A stretch of 64,000 bases of DNA, taken from positions 53,840,843 to 53,904,842 of the forward strand of contig NC_090282.1 in the NCBI RefSeq assembly GCF_037392515.1, read 5' to 3'. Numbering within the stretch: position 1 is the stretch's first letter; every line of letters starts with the position of its first letter. Positions 45,643 through 59,100 of this stretch are shown piece after piece. The notes below the pieces were generated by a model. The model searched no databases and was not told where the DNA came from. It saw nothing but the letters and a program-made list of their open reading frames with translations. A program made the position numbers and the translations under genes. The stretch comes from Haliotis asinina (lineage: Eukaryota; Mollusca; Gastropoda; Lepetellida; Haliotidae).

Positions 45643-46690
45643 CCCTGACTCATCTCAACACCCCACCTCAACACCCCACTTCAACACCTCACCTCCCAAC
45701 TCCCTCAACTACTTGACATGTACCACTGCACCTGACTCTCACACGGGCAAAGTCTTGGCCCCGGGAACTCCATCGACTTGAACGCATTTCACGGACATTC
45801 TAGACGTCTACTAGTCATCTCGTATTTCTGAACGAATATCTGTATATATTGTGTAAGATTTTACTGAGATACGTCTGGATGATTTTGAAAAGGCAACTGA
45901 TCTGAAACAAGATCTTTCTGGTCGTATGTTAAACGACGACGAGATTAGAGTAATACAGTTATGAAAATATACATTTAGATGTTTTCATGTCTACACAGAA
46001 AAGATTATTGCTACACAGACAACCCAACACTCCTGTATTATAAAAGGATTTCTAGCGTTTACGTTATGTACTTAAAGAATGCTCACAAACTCTGCTTGCC
46101 CCTGTTGTTTTCAGTGAAGATTGTTATCCTATTTAGAAAACCAGGAAATATAAACATTTGAAGAAAGCTGCCAGGGAAAATTTATATAAAAATTTCGATT
46201 GATTGTTTATCTACTAGAATAAAACTGTTTGAAAATGCTGCCTCCCTTGGCCCCAGATTCTGGAGTCAGCGCCGGTATCACATAGTACCTGGAGCAGTCA
46301 CAGACTTTGATGAAACTGTAGCTTACAACGACTGATGATAATGGATACGCCAGGATTGTTGAACTAAATGTTTTTACCGTTATTGAAAACCAAGAAATAA
46401 CAGACTGCATAAAATCCCTGTTTTGTACATAAGCCTACAGCACTATCCATAGTCAATCGTCTGAATGTATTTTTGTTTTTCGATATATTTTGAACAAAAA
46501 ACATTCCCATCATAGTTGAAATGGGCAAATGTAGTGTTATTGCATTAAACATGACATACTCCAATCTCTCCAACTATTGGGACATGACGCAGAAATATTT
46601 CAACTACTTATTTTTAGACCAATAAAATATTTACTTTCTAGAGATTAAACAGCTTTCCAAATGTGGATCGAGATTGGTTCCACACACAAT
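45643..46690. other. 3' UTR and flank of the GPCR gene
   Basis: A short C-rich stretch with repeated 'aacacccca' follows the stop. Possible poly(A) signals lie near 46217 and 46620. No other gene is seen. Confidence 0.5.
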
Positions 46691-46890
46691 TTTACGCCGC
46701 ACTCAGCAATAGTTCAGCTATATGGCGGGGGTCTGTGACCAGCAGCGTGAGCCTTGATCTGCGCAATTGGCAACCGATGATATGTGGCAACCAAGTCAGC
46801 GAGTCTGACCACTCTATCCCGTTAGTCGCCTCTTACGACCAGCATTGGTTGCTGAAGGCCTATTCTACCTCGGGACCTTCACGGGTCCTA
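46690..46890 (+). mobile_element. SINE A copy with internal deletion
   Basis: 'tttacgccgcactcagcaat' at the start, then 'ccaagtcagcgagtctgacc', 'cgttagtcgcctcttacgac' and the end 'gaaggcctattctacc'. The section with 'aataatcgagtctgga' is missing. This repeat is very common in abalone DNA as I recall it. Confidence 0.85.
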
Positions 46891-47199
46891 AATCAAGAGC
46901 TACTCTCTACATCCGTGACATGTACATGCCATGTAAGTTTCATTCCTACTATGTTTTGGACAGTTACGGAATTATACAACTTTCTCTTGTGCTAAAGTGC
47001 CATGACTGAACACAAAGAAACTCCCATTCAACACACAGCATTGGAGTGCACATATTTCGCATGTTGTTACTTCAACAGCAGAATCGTTTCAACTAAGGCT
47101 TTGACTTAAATGTGCAATAAATAGGCCACTTGTCTAAGCAAGTCTAAGCTTAGCACAGTTTGTAAAAAAGTTGTAAAAAGCTCTTTACTATGAACAAAA

Positions 47200-48481
47200 T
47201 ACGAGGGGATGTCAATACGTTTTGAGCCTTGCATAGAAAAACACAAAATATTGGTATGAATCACATTTATTTTTCAACATAGTCCCTTTGTGAGTTAAGA
47301 CACTTGTTCCATCTTTTCTGCCAGGCGCTGATGCCATCTCTGTAGGCGCTGATGGTCCTCAAACCAAGCCTCAGTAGCAGCAATAAGCTCATTATCATCT
47401 TGAAATCTACGACCACGCAAGTGTTTCTTGAGATTTGGAAACAGATGGTAATCACTTGGTGCCAGGTCTGGAGAGTAGGGGGGATGCGGCAAGATTTCGT
47501 ACGCGCATTCCTGGACAGCAGCGGCTGCAACGCGAGAGGTGTGTACTGGAGCATTGTCTTGATGTGGAAGAATACCACGTCTGATCTTGCCCCGGCGCTT
47601 CTCCTTGACTGACTGTCGCACTTGCCTCGACAAGTTAGCGTAATATTCCCCATTCATTGTTCTTCCTTTTGGTAAGTAATCTATGTGGATGACGCCATTG
47701 CTATCCCAGAAGACTGTCACCATTACCTTCTGCACTGATCTGGAGGCTTTGAACCTTTTTGGTCCTGGGAGAAGTGACATGTTTCCATTCCATGGATTTT
47801 TGTTTGCTGTCAGGATCATAGTGATGGATCCAGGTTTCATCACAGGTTACTAGCCTAAAGTGAAAATCTTCTGGATTCTTGTTGTATCTGGTTAGCATGG
47901 AACTGCTTATGGTGACCCTTGTTTGCTTCATTTCATCTGTAAGCATTCTTGGCACCCATCTTGCGCACACCTTAGACATGACGAGATGTTCATGAAGAAC
48001 TGTCTCGATGGATCCGTGTGAAATGCCTGTGGTCTCCTCTAACTCGTGGAGGGTGATTCGACGATTTTCCAGCACAAGTCTATACACTCTGTCAATGTTT
48101 TCCTGACTAGTGCTTGTTGTTGGGCGACCTGAACGGGGGTCATCTTCAAGACTCTCTCTACCATGCTTAAATTCATTGACCCATCGTTTGATGGTAGCAG
48201 ATGAAGGGGAAGACTTCTCATAAACTGCTGAAAGCCTTTCTTCAATGTTCTTCGCCGAGTTTTCTTCAAGAACTCAAACCTTAATTACTACTCTATACTC
48301 AATTTTATTCATTTTCACTGCCGTGAGGGGGGGGGGGTCTCTTTCTGTCAATGTGAGCTGTTCAATAACTTCTGAGAGTAGGATACCAAAACTTGTATAT
48401 CAGCTACACCTCAAGGTTCAATGTCGTACTGTAGGCTATGATAAATGCTCAAGGCTCAAAACTTATTGACACCTCCTCGTA
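47200..48481 (-). mobile_element. mariner DNA transposon with both terminal inverted repeats
   Basis: 32-bp inverted repeats at 47200-47231 and 48450-48481 agree at 29 of 32 positions (including the TA of the target site), and the element is 1.28 kb, the usual mariner size. It encodes a D,D34D transposase on the minus strand. It lies downstream of the GPCR gene. Confidence 0.95.
47295..48312 (-). pseudogene. mariner transposase with two disabling changes
   Basis: The start ATG at 48312 gives MNKIEYRVVIK, the usual mariner N-terminus. A TGA at 48276-48274 then interrupts the frame. It continues with EENSAKNIEERL, KSSPSSATIKRWV, DPRSGRP (linker) and CDETWIHHYDPDSKQ (first catalytic Asp). A frame shift in the A-run at about 47756-47761 moves the rest to another frame: HQDNAPVHTS (second Asp) and PPYSPDLAPSDYHLFPNLK (third Asp). 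The spacing is 34 residues, so the triad is D,D34D. About 339 codons in all, the normal length. Only two breaks suggest a young element. The enzyme would have cut and pasted the element at TA sites. Confidence 0.92.
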
Positions 48482-49309
48482 AGTTGTTTTTTTTTACCAT
48501 CCTTCAATTTATAGTTGAAACAAACAAATTAAAGAAATAGTCACTTTTATTTATTTATTATATTACCTATCGCTAGATTCTCCTCTATTGCACGTCACTT
48601 GTTGTTTCCATGCATGTTAGTTATTGTACAAAAGCTGTAACTACATGTATATTATTTGTATATGTGGTAAAATCGCCCTAATCCTAAACTTAGGTTTTGC
48701 ATAAAAATATCACACTTTAGAATTGCTATTATGGCTGTAAAGATACATCGAGCTATCGATGTTGAGTCTCCGACAGCCTTTAGTCGATGGTAAAAACGAA
48801 AAACTGTTGATGCATCGATAATATTTGTGCCTTGTTTAGTAATTGACTTCCGTTGGTAAATGCACAGCTCTAAATACAGGATGTTTTGTGCAGACTTGCA
48901 GTTTCACAGGGTCCATGTCTTAACTGTCTACTAGATCTTGTCAGTTATTAAAAGAAACTGGAACTACTTCAGCTTGTTTTTATTTCATATAAACAATATA
49001 TTCATTTGGAAAATGATTTCAAATGAGGCAATTCGAGGAGAAGAAAAACTATTGCAATAGAAATGCAATAGATGGTCGCAACAACCGTCATGATGCAATA
49101 GACTATCGTCTTCGCAACAGATGTTTCTCCCTCAATAATATTATCAGCACTGGAAAATCTTCTGCTCATGATTCACATATCACATCTTAATGAAATGTGT
49201 ACGTGAGAAGGCCTCGTATGAGATAGTATTCGAATATAATATGTTTTAATAAGAAGAAACACTCTACTCTCAAATAGCTTAATGAAACATTTCGTAAGAA
49301 ACAGCATAA
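48482..49309. other. Intergenic sequence, no gene seen
   Basis: AT-rich. A small repeated motif 'tgcaatag' occurs at 49050-49100. No coding frame supported. Confidence 0.4.
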
Positions 49310-49486
49310 TTTCGACCACTTTATCACTTCTGTCATGACACCGTCGGGTCCAGCAGCCTTTCCGTTTCTAACATGATTTATCGCTTCTAATATTTCCTGC
49401 TCAGCAATAGAACTGTCTAGTACAAGTTGATCTACTCCAGTACACCAATTATTGTTGGAATCTACAGTATTAATTACATCGTCCAA
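49310..49486 (-). mobile_element. LINE reverse-transcriptase fragment
   Basis: The minus-strand frame reads SSIAEQEILEAINHVRNGKA and then AGPDGVMTEVIK, the conserved block before the RT fingers in many LINEs (GKA.GPDG). Nothing of the later RT motifs is present. The stretch up to about 49870 may belong to the same relic but shows no clear motif. Confidence 0.65.
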
Positions 49487-50919
49487 TGTCGAGTCTAATG
49501 TCTCATGCGTGTTTTAGAATGGATTTGGTGTTCGCTTTAGACTAACCGCAAGTGTTGTATATGTAATGGTTAAAACAGTACAATAAATAAGTTTATTCGA
49601 GTGGACAACACTTTCTGCTTGCATGTTATAGACTTCTCGCCGACAACCTCGGGTATACCATGTATCATGATATTGTCACGTCTGCTGTAAGATTCCAGCC
49701 GGTCGAGTTCGATATACAAATGTATACGTTGGACATCACATAATCGACATTCTCCGCGAGTGCATTGGTATCATCGTTCACAATATCATAATTTTGTTTG
49801 ATGATAACCGTGTCTCCACTAATAAATGTTACCGAATGTTCGAAGTGTTCACACTTACAAACTGGTAACATGAAATGTCTTTCCCAAGAGAGGAGACCTC
49901 TGAACCTAGGTCACTTTTGATGGTAACGGTCCTTAAAGTGCCATTTACGTACGGTTTTGATGAACTCTCAGCCAATCAGAATCGAGTATCATACATTGTC
50001 ATGCTTTCATGTTCTCAATTGCGCTGAGTACGTTCTCTTGAGCCTGTTCAAGAGAGACGGGTCCTGGGTTTGTCTCGCTGTCATTCGAACACTAGAAGCG
50101 TGTCATCTGCAGGTAGACACAAAGCACGTGCATAATTATGCAGCATGACCTTTTTTGTGTGGCGTGGTATGAAGACAGAACTAGTCACAGTTCGATTTGA
50201 TGACGTCACACGTAACACAGTGGAATGTTGTTTATTTCGGCACGGTAAGTGACAATAACCTTCTGGTTACATATCATGAGGACAGAACGTTGCAAATGTA
50301 CTGTGAAGATCAGAGTGCATATAATTACACGCTAATGCGGAGTGAATGGCGTGCATATGTCAACATGGCTACCCTGCCGAGTACCGTGTGGTTGGCGAAA
50401 AAGCTCCTATTCAGGCTCTGGGTGTGGTCAGATCCTCCGTAATTTGACCTCAAACGGACACCGGTGTGTAGACTTTTGGTCACACACATTCACCACTTCA
50501 AGTTATCATTTGGGAAAGATTTCCGCCCTTATCCCGACTTAAATTTCATGATTCTAGTCAAATCATATTATCTGCTCATATGATAAGAGCGAGTTTAATA
50601 TGTTGTTTTAATTGTAATGAAAGACATATCCAACTTCAGTAGATGCCAATCAAATACATATTTCCTTATCATAACAATGTAGGGGGGATACGGGCGAAAG
50701 TCCTACCGGTAGCTATCTATAATTGCCATGGTGTTCCTGAATACACCTTTCACCACACCAAGCTCATACAAATGTACTCTTTTAGCCGTCAGTCATATTT
50801 TTTCATAATTTGAAAAAGTCCAATGACTTCCAGTAGAGAATTGTGAGAATGTTCAGGCATAAACAAGCGTTTTCCTTAATATTACATTCACAAGACAACC
50901 CTAGGCCTGTGGTCAACAG

Positions 50920-51065
50920 CAGATGAGCATCGATTTGCGTAACTTGGAACCGATGACATGTGTCAACCAAGTCAGCGAGGGCGACCACCCGATCCCGTTA
51001 GACGCCTCATGGTTACTGAAGCACGGGTTACTGAAGATCAATTTTAACTCGGACCTTCATGGATC
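50920..51065 (+). mobile_element. SINE A fragment
   Basis: 'gatgagcatcgatttgcgta', 'ccgatgacatgtgtcaacca' and 'acccgatcccgttagacgcc' match the 3' half of SINE A. The end is degraded. Confidence 0.75.
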
Positions 51066-51999
51066 CCATATTATTAAGGAAAATAGTACGCAATGCTCTC
51101 TTGAAAAGGCCAGACAACCAGGCGTTTATAACATCCATTCAGCCCTGTCTCTAGAAGTTAAGAGGGAAAATACCTCTAGCCACGGCCATAGTTCCAGAAC
51201 AAGTCTTGGAGAGGTTCGAATACGCTTTAGTATGTTTCATGTCTCAAAAGCTGAGGGTTGTAGGTTCACGCACTCTGAAGGCACAAAGCACGATGGGGGT
51301 ATAAAGTTCTTGATTGCAGTGTGTGCTCATTTCCAGGAATGATGTAAAAGAGGACAGTACTAAAGCTGAACTTACCATGACATATCAAGACAAAGACATT
51401 CAGAAACTACATGATGCTAAATTATTGGTATGCACTGCAGTTTCGTAGGACTGCGGTCTTGACCTGTTTGTAGAATGTGAGACACTCAATGTTCAGGGTT
51501 TTCAAGTACCAACGTGTCATGGTTTGATAAGCTTCCCCTGCCAGTTGTTCGATATTCATTGATGATAGTCACCCTTACATAGTTGTCATCGCCCATTACA
51601 TCTTCGGTACTATCTTGGAGGCTAGGTTCGAACTGTAGATCCTCTTCTTGTTTTCCATGATCTGACGCAGGCACTCGATGATTAATCCTGGAAGATTCTG
51701 ACCAGGCGGTCACAAGTGCTAATTGATACAATCAATACAAGGACCGACCAGTCAATCCTGCTCATGATCAACTGCATGAGCAAAGAAGAGTTCTGTTGAT
51801 GTATATACATCTTTGATATCAACTTATGTGACATTTCAGTGTAGCTAACTCCGTCATCAAGCCATTGGCGTCAGTAGCTACAGTACACCAAAACACTGTT
51901 CGTATTAACATTCAGATAGTTGTATCTCCCATAGAACTCTCCTTCTTCAAAACATTAACTTCAAAATGACACTCTAAGTTGCATCATGAGCATTGATCT

Positions 52000-52115
52000 A
52001 CACAGTTAGAAAAGCGTTGGCATTTGTACATCAAATCTGACCACCCAACTTGACACTTCTGTTAGTCAACTCTTACAAAGATTATGGGTTGCTGAAGGCC
52101 AGTTCTGACCTCAAT
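52000..52115 (+). mobile_element. Degraded SINE A fragment
   Basis: 'aatctgaccaccca', 'ctgttagtcaactcttaca' and 'gggttgctgaaggccagttc' match the 3' part of SINE A with many changes. Confidence 0.6.
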
Positions 52116-52314
52116 CCTCAGTCTTCACTGCTATTTAATATATACATACAGCTGCATTATTCAGTTGTTTCAGACTTAATGGATTTTATTTTGTACATTA
52201 TATGAAGCACAGTAACAAGTTTTCCAGCTCAAGAATTATCAGTGGCCTACACATCCCTTCATTCTTAATCATTTGGTCAAAACAAAACCATTACAAACAT
52301 ACTTCACGCAATAG

Positions 52315-52320
52315 TTTATT
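52315..52320 (-). terminator. Candidate poly(A) signal of PTCD2
   Basis: AATAAA on the minus strand, about 0.8 kb after the stop codon of PTCD2. It is the clearest signal seen in that interval; other sites are possible. Confidence 0.3.
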
Positions 52321-53126
52321 CTGTCACATGAATTACCAAAGATTATATGAGTGCTAAATGCATACATGGAACAGGCCCCTGAAGTCTCCTCCCTATCATT
52401 CAACACATAACGACATCAACAAACTAATTCACCATAAGATTGTATGACAAGTAAACATTACGTCATACACAAATGGGGTGATGAAACTTTGAGAAGTACA
52501 TAAGTGTAAATTTTCCTGGACACTCATACTTCTCTAGCTGCATCACTGGGATTCTTCCCTTCTCCCAGACTCTGTCTAATCTGAGGATGTGAGACATTTC
52601 CATTTGGTCACAAAGTGACAAGCTACAGCAGGTGACACAACGTTCTTTACACAAAAATCTAGCTTTCGTCACTTACACAACTGTGCAGTTAAGAAAATTT
52701 GCGAGAATGTAGCTAGAAACTGCAAATTTGAATAAATGCTAATACAGAACCTGCCACACAAAACTAACATACCTTATTCTGCAAATCAAATTTGCTGAGA
52801 TGAGGCATGGTCTCTTAAAATGATGAAACATCTTGTTTTCTGAATGTGGTATTTACACATCAATCATTTATATGATATATGATGAGAAATAATAAAGATG
52901 TATAACCTGGCAAGAGTTATATATATGGTCTGAAGTCACAGATGGGAAGGTGACTGACTTATGATTCTCCATCACAGATGTTAGACAAAAGAAGACAGTT
53001 ATCACACTTATCAAAATGCAAGGTGTCCTTTATGTGTGAGCAGTCTAAAACACTTCCTACAGTGTCATTTCTCTTCTTACACTCTTGTTCTACAGATGGA
53101 CCACATCCTGACTCTTCACATTTCTC

Positions 53127-56100
53127 TCAAAATGACTTATTGAAATCTCCTTGGCTCTCCATGCTGTCTGAACGTGGACCACTAAAGTTAAATGATCTAT
53201 TACGCTGCTGGAAATTGTCCGAGGTCCTCAACATCCTGGTGACTGGTGCCTCCAAGAAGGCTTTTAGCGGGTCATTCCTTATGAAGCCATCTGCCCGGAG
53301 ACTGTCAATGAGGGGCAAGACATGCTGCTTCAGCTCCACACTGCCTCTCGTCAAAGCCTCTTCCACTGCACTAATCTGGGAGGAGAGTTCAAATTGTGGT
53401 TATCAGCAAAACGAGCATTCAGTTGTCATTCCAAGCAATCAATACAAAAGTGCTATGACTGTGCTGAGTATATGTTAAGGTGTGGCAGATATTATGCCCT
53501 TACGATGAAGATCTACTTAAGAAAGGACACTGTGGTCCCACAATCCTACAAAAGATAAGGGGCACCTGTTACAAAATACTTGGGGTCATGGGGACCTTTC
53601 CTCACATGAATAACAAACCTAACATACTCATGCATTTTGGAATTACTACCTTTGACCTCATGGAAGATAATGTCAAACAGAACAAGACAGTTTTGCAAAA
53701 AACATCTATCATTCAAATATAACTGGTCCATTCAATCATATCTACTTCCAACTCTTGTAACATAACTCTTCGAAACATCAAAGTTACATTTTATTTCAAT
53801 CAGTATCATTTCTCCTGTATTTCAAGGTACACAGTCTCACATTCCACACCTGTACAGTCATCATCTACACTGTCTCACAAGGCGCACCTGTACAGTCATC
53901 TACACAGTCTCACAGGTCACACCTGTACAGTTATCATTTACACTGTCTCACAAGGCCACATCTGTACAGTCATCACCTACACAGTCTCACAGGCCACACC
54001 TGTACAGTTATCATTTACACTGTCTCACAAGGCCACACCTGTACAGTCATCATCTACACTGTCTCACAAGGCACACCTGTACAGTCATCTACACAGTCTC
54101 ACAGGTCACACCTGTACAGTTATCATTTACACTGTCTCACAAGGCCACACCTGTACAGTTATCATTTACACTGTCTCACAAGGCCACACCTGTACAGTCA
54201 TCAACACTGTCTCACAGGCCACACCTGTACAGTTATCATCGACACTGTCTCACAAGGCCACACCTGTACAGTCATCATCAACACTGTCTCACAAGGCACA
54301 CCTACACTGTCTCACAAGGCGCACCTGTACAGTTATCATTTACACTGTCTCACAAGGCGCACCTGTACAGTCATCATCAACACTGTCTCACAAGGCGAAC
54401 CTACAGAGTCATCATCTACACTGTCTCACAGGCCACACCTGTACAGTTATCATCTACACTGTCTCACCTGTACAGTCATCATCAACACTGTCTCACAAGG
54501 CGCACCTGTACAGTTATCATCTACACTGTCTCATAGGCCACACCTGTACAGTCATCCTCTACACTGTCTCACATGGTGCACCTGTATATTCAGGGAGATC
54601 ATGCTGTCAGGTACTCACTGTTTCAGAGAATATCCTATTTTTCCATGTGAGGTTGGCTCTTTCGTCCTTGAGAAGGTATCTGAACCATGGTACCACCTCC
54701 TCCACTCTGTCCAACTGTGCATAACAGATCATCTGCAGAAGGAAGAAAAAGCATGCAGTCACAAGAATCTTCAGTTTCTGTTGCTACTGAGGTGTCCTAT
54801 ACTGAATACTCATCAGGAAAATACTACTTTAAAACAGCTAAATTGAGAAACTTGGTTGCACTTGTTCTTATGCTGTTGTCCAACAGTGTATAGAACAGTG
54901 TACAGTGTACAATCTGCCAATATATCACAAATGGCAATGAAAGGAGTCACCTATGAAGTTTAACATTCCTTTAAATGTTTTCAAAGTTACAAATTCAGTA
55001 ACCACAAGTGAGCTCAATGTGGGACCAGAACAGATGACTGAATGCAAGACAAAGGGACACTTGCACACTGAATCTGTCTCCTACTGGACCACCACTATCA
55101 AGAATGACCAAGTCACTTGTCTAAAACTAATGTTCAACTCTGTCAGATGATCTGTAACAACATAGTTCCAAATACTATTTCCATCACTCTCACCTTAATA
55201 TTCACCACCCCAACGATCCTGTGGTTAGGGGCAGATGTGCACACTTCCAAGCCAGTTGCTGGCTTTCCCTGTGGAACAGAAGCTGTGTTATGACAGATCA
55301 CCAAACTTTGTTAATAGAAATAACTTAAACAGTAAATGGTAGTTTTCATTTATCCCCTGGTAGATCAACCTTCTTTTTGCTGGCATACCATGACAATTCT
55401 CCACTGAATGCATATATAAAGTCACTGAAAGACAATTGAATGAGACTTTAAACATTGGTCAGTATCAAATGCCTTTCTATTGCATGCCTGCAGCAAGAAA
55501 ACATGAATGAGGTTGACATAAGGCTGAATGCCAGAGCAGCTGTTTAGCTCGGGAGACCAAGCAACATGACATTTTACCTGGTTCACAGCCAGGGCGGCAA
55601 TGAATGATAGACTGCGACCTGATGGCCTGAATCGTGCTGCTTGAATGTCCCTCAAGTACTTCAAACTTAAGGTCAAAGACTCCTCTGTGTTCTACAAAAT
55701 CAAAAGGAGAGCATAAGGAATTAGGGCCTTAATCACAGTATCACCCCACTTCGTATCCTGACACTGAAGCCTTCACTTCACCCAAATACAGTTGAACCCT
55801 GTTTACTCAGACCCCACATATCCGGAAACCCCCGTCTTCTGAGAAATTTTTATGTGAAACGTAACTTCATGGATTGTACTTGCTAAAACCAGACCCCGCG
55901 CTTCCAGACCCAGATGGCAAATTTTCAAAACATACCCATAGAATTCCATTGAAAAACACATGTCACTCAGGTTGTTCATTAAGATTTAGCAGGTGTGAGA
56001 ATATCTCATCAGTAACGAAAACCCATGTTAAGTAGGATTAAGGTAAACTACACTGTAATTGTACTTTATATAACACTTACAAATCAACCCCTACTATCTG

Positions 56101-59100
56101 TCGCGATGCAAGTTAAAAATAGCATGATCTGAGTCATGTCATCCCATCCGGAGGTTTACTTTCTTCAGATAGCATAAGTTCAACGCAATGTCATATGTTT
56201 TTAGGGCATTTAAAATTAAAAAAAAAAATATGCGATTGGCAAAATAGAGACTTTTTGTCATCAATTTACGTTTTTCATCTGAAGCTCCACATGCTACATG
56301 ATTACGTCTGTGACAACCTGAAAAATGGTAACCTGCGTTCCGCCTTCCATGTATTATTGGTACACTTATATGTTATGATGATTCACTGTTATTACTATTG
56401 ACTGTTTATTTATTCATATACGTACATGAATTTAGATGATAAATTTTCATTTGTGGGGATTTGCCAGATGCTTCTTCATTCAATGTGAAGTTGGGTTAAC
56501 CAAGGGAGGTAACTCTAAATCTAATTTCTACCATGCGAACTTGGAAAGTAAACTGGCTGAAAAAGACATGTTTCTTTGTCATGACTTACATACGTGAAAA
56601 GGCTTCAAATATAGAAAATACATAAACTGACATACGTAACAGCACCTATGTGTTTGTGAATATATTAGGTGTCAGCTCTTCAACAAGTTGTATAAGGTCT
56701 GGTTGGGTGTTGTACAGCTGCTCAGTGCTAATGAAGCCCCTATTTCAAAGACCGACTGAAATACAAAATAGTCCCATCTATCTGCGTGTGATATCATAAA
56801 CTGTAAATCAGAGTTATTTAACACTGTTCATTCAACAGCAGCATGGAGTAATGAGACAACAGAGCTACAAGGTTCTGTATGTTACCTACATAAAGCAGAC
56901 ATTGCTGGCGATGTCAGTATTGGTGTCTGTAACTATAGCTGGAATAATCCATACATAGGTCCATAGGCCTTGTAGTTTCAGTGGTTATGTAAAACATTCA
57001 CTCACAACAGAAAAAGGGTAAGTGACAGACAAATGTAGATCTTGGATCCAAGGAACAGTTCATAATTTATGGTTAGGTCGATGATGATGAATTTTATGCA
57101 GTTGCATGTACAATGTGAATCAGCCCCTCAACTAAAATTAATGTACACAGCAAGTGACACTCCCTACATGTCATGAACAAAATCAATGACCCACCCACGA
57201 GAACGTGTACAAAACTGATGACCTCCACTCAACCTCCTCAGAACAAAATGGTTGACCCCCTTAAAATCATCATTGAAAATCAGAGCCATGCTGATACCGA
57301 CTAAATATTACAATTGAAACCTCACGCTACACGTTTGGTTCCAATTGAAATTTAGTTGCCATAAATCTTTATTTATCTCCATTCTACCATGACCCATTTA
57401 AAATCGAACTCCCTCACTCTGCGGAAGACACTGTGTGACCCAACAAGGGATGAGAGGCGAGTTAATCTCGTCTGTGAAGGGAGTGCCTTGGTGCCTTTCG
57501 TGTTTTTTAAACATTTCAACATAAAAAAACTGTTGATTTTTACACTCAGTGAGTGTCGATTGTGCTTTCACGTACTTGCCTCCACCACGGCACGCGGCAA
57601 CTGAGTGACAGTGCCGTTTTGTCAAAATGTGTGTACATGCAACTAACTTGTGATTCCTGGAAACTTTGTTTTCATCAAGGATGGATGGAGGCCAAGCTTT
57701 TCTCAAAGTGTACGAACATAACAGTGACTGCCTTGCGGGAATGATGGCAGAGCAGAACTCTGGTGGTTCAATTTTTTACATATAGATATTATTGTTACAT
57801 GATGGAGTATGAGTAGCATAATTTGGCCTTTCACCAGAACTGGTATCTTGCGAATTTCCCTAGCACGTCTGTAAACAGACCGTGTATTGAGAGTAATTCT
57901 GAATCAGACAATTCTATGCAAAATTTACGATTATTAGAAGAACATATGGGTTTGCACTTCAGGCAAATTAAATAAGGATCAACTACCAACAGCCACAATC
58001 TACATAGTAGACACGATTTCATCAACTGGGACTAAGTCTCAAGTGAAGAAATACATGCTTAATATGACATAATTTGATAACATATAATGAATATATAAAT
58101 CCAAATACCGTATACAAGCAGAATTTAGTTTAGACCAAAGTAAAGAAAGAACTTATCGCTGTATTGGGATCCTCAGGTGCCTCCAACCGCCCACGTCGGA
58201 CGATAAGGAGAAAGTGACAAGCATGGTCGGTCACGTGGCCTAGGGTGCGGGGAAAAGGGAGGCTACACATGGGTGAGTGTATTTTACGTTCACTTCTTTC
58301 TAGAAGGGAACTTCAAGGGATTTGAGGTGTTCCACTACCTTCGCCAGGGAAGAGGAGATAAGCAATTAGTATGAGTCAGCATAATAAAAAATAATAAATT
58401 TTATCAACATTTCCATCACGTCTGTTGTGTTTATATCAGTTGTGTTGGTGGTCAAGCTGAAGTAGTACGGCAATCTTGTATATACATGTGTAGCGAAGTG
58501 CCGTGAAATCAGACGCATGTTCAATCCAAACATTTTGAAGTGCATAGTTCTATGTGGCAAATTCCTGAGTCAGTGTCAAAATCCATGGAGTGGTTGTTCT
58601 TATGACCCGCCATCATTGTGGTCAAATGGAAGTAGTTCTCACAATAAGACTTGTTAATGAGCGGTGAAACGACCTAAAATAAGATAGCGTCAATCCAGAA
58701 TTGATGCCGTCTGATTTTTCTGAAAAACCAATCCAGTATTTTCTTGAGTCATGGTAGAATGCTGGATAACCTTTCATGACCATCAAGATCAATTTGAGCT
58801 TCATCATAACAGTGGGGGAGAAACGATACGCCCTTACAACAGTACAATAGTATTGTGGTACAAGGCCTTTGGTTTGGTTTGGTATTTAAGAACTTACTTC
58901 CAAGAAAATAGTGGCCTGTCTAACAATGAAAAGCATCAACTGTCACAAAACGATTTGATTATTAGACATTTTAACAAAGGTTTTCTTAAGTTACTAAATT
59001 GACGATAAGAACCTTACTACAAAAAACCGAACTTTTGGACTGCATTATGGTAAACCAAACTGAAGGCACAATACCAGAGTAAACAGCTACAGCCCTACAT

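Larger units (their letters stand above)
49490..52310. other. Intergenic sequence with SINE A pieces, no gene seen
   Basis: No supported gene. SINE A fragments lie at 50920-51065 and 52000-52110, with a short piece near 51745-51780. The rest is unique-looking, AT-rich DNA. Confidence 0.45.

Noticed and set aside
55788-55835. 'cagttgaaccctgtttactc', like the end of a pogo-type element
   Set aside because: No matching inverted end was found nearby and no transposase remains, so the evidence is too weak.
57398-57706. A 102-codon minus-strand frame within the large PTCD2 intron
   Set aside because: It does not match the PTCD2 sequence expected between the neighbouring exons, which already join in phase, and it has no known motif.
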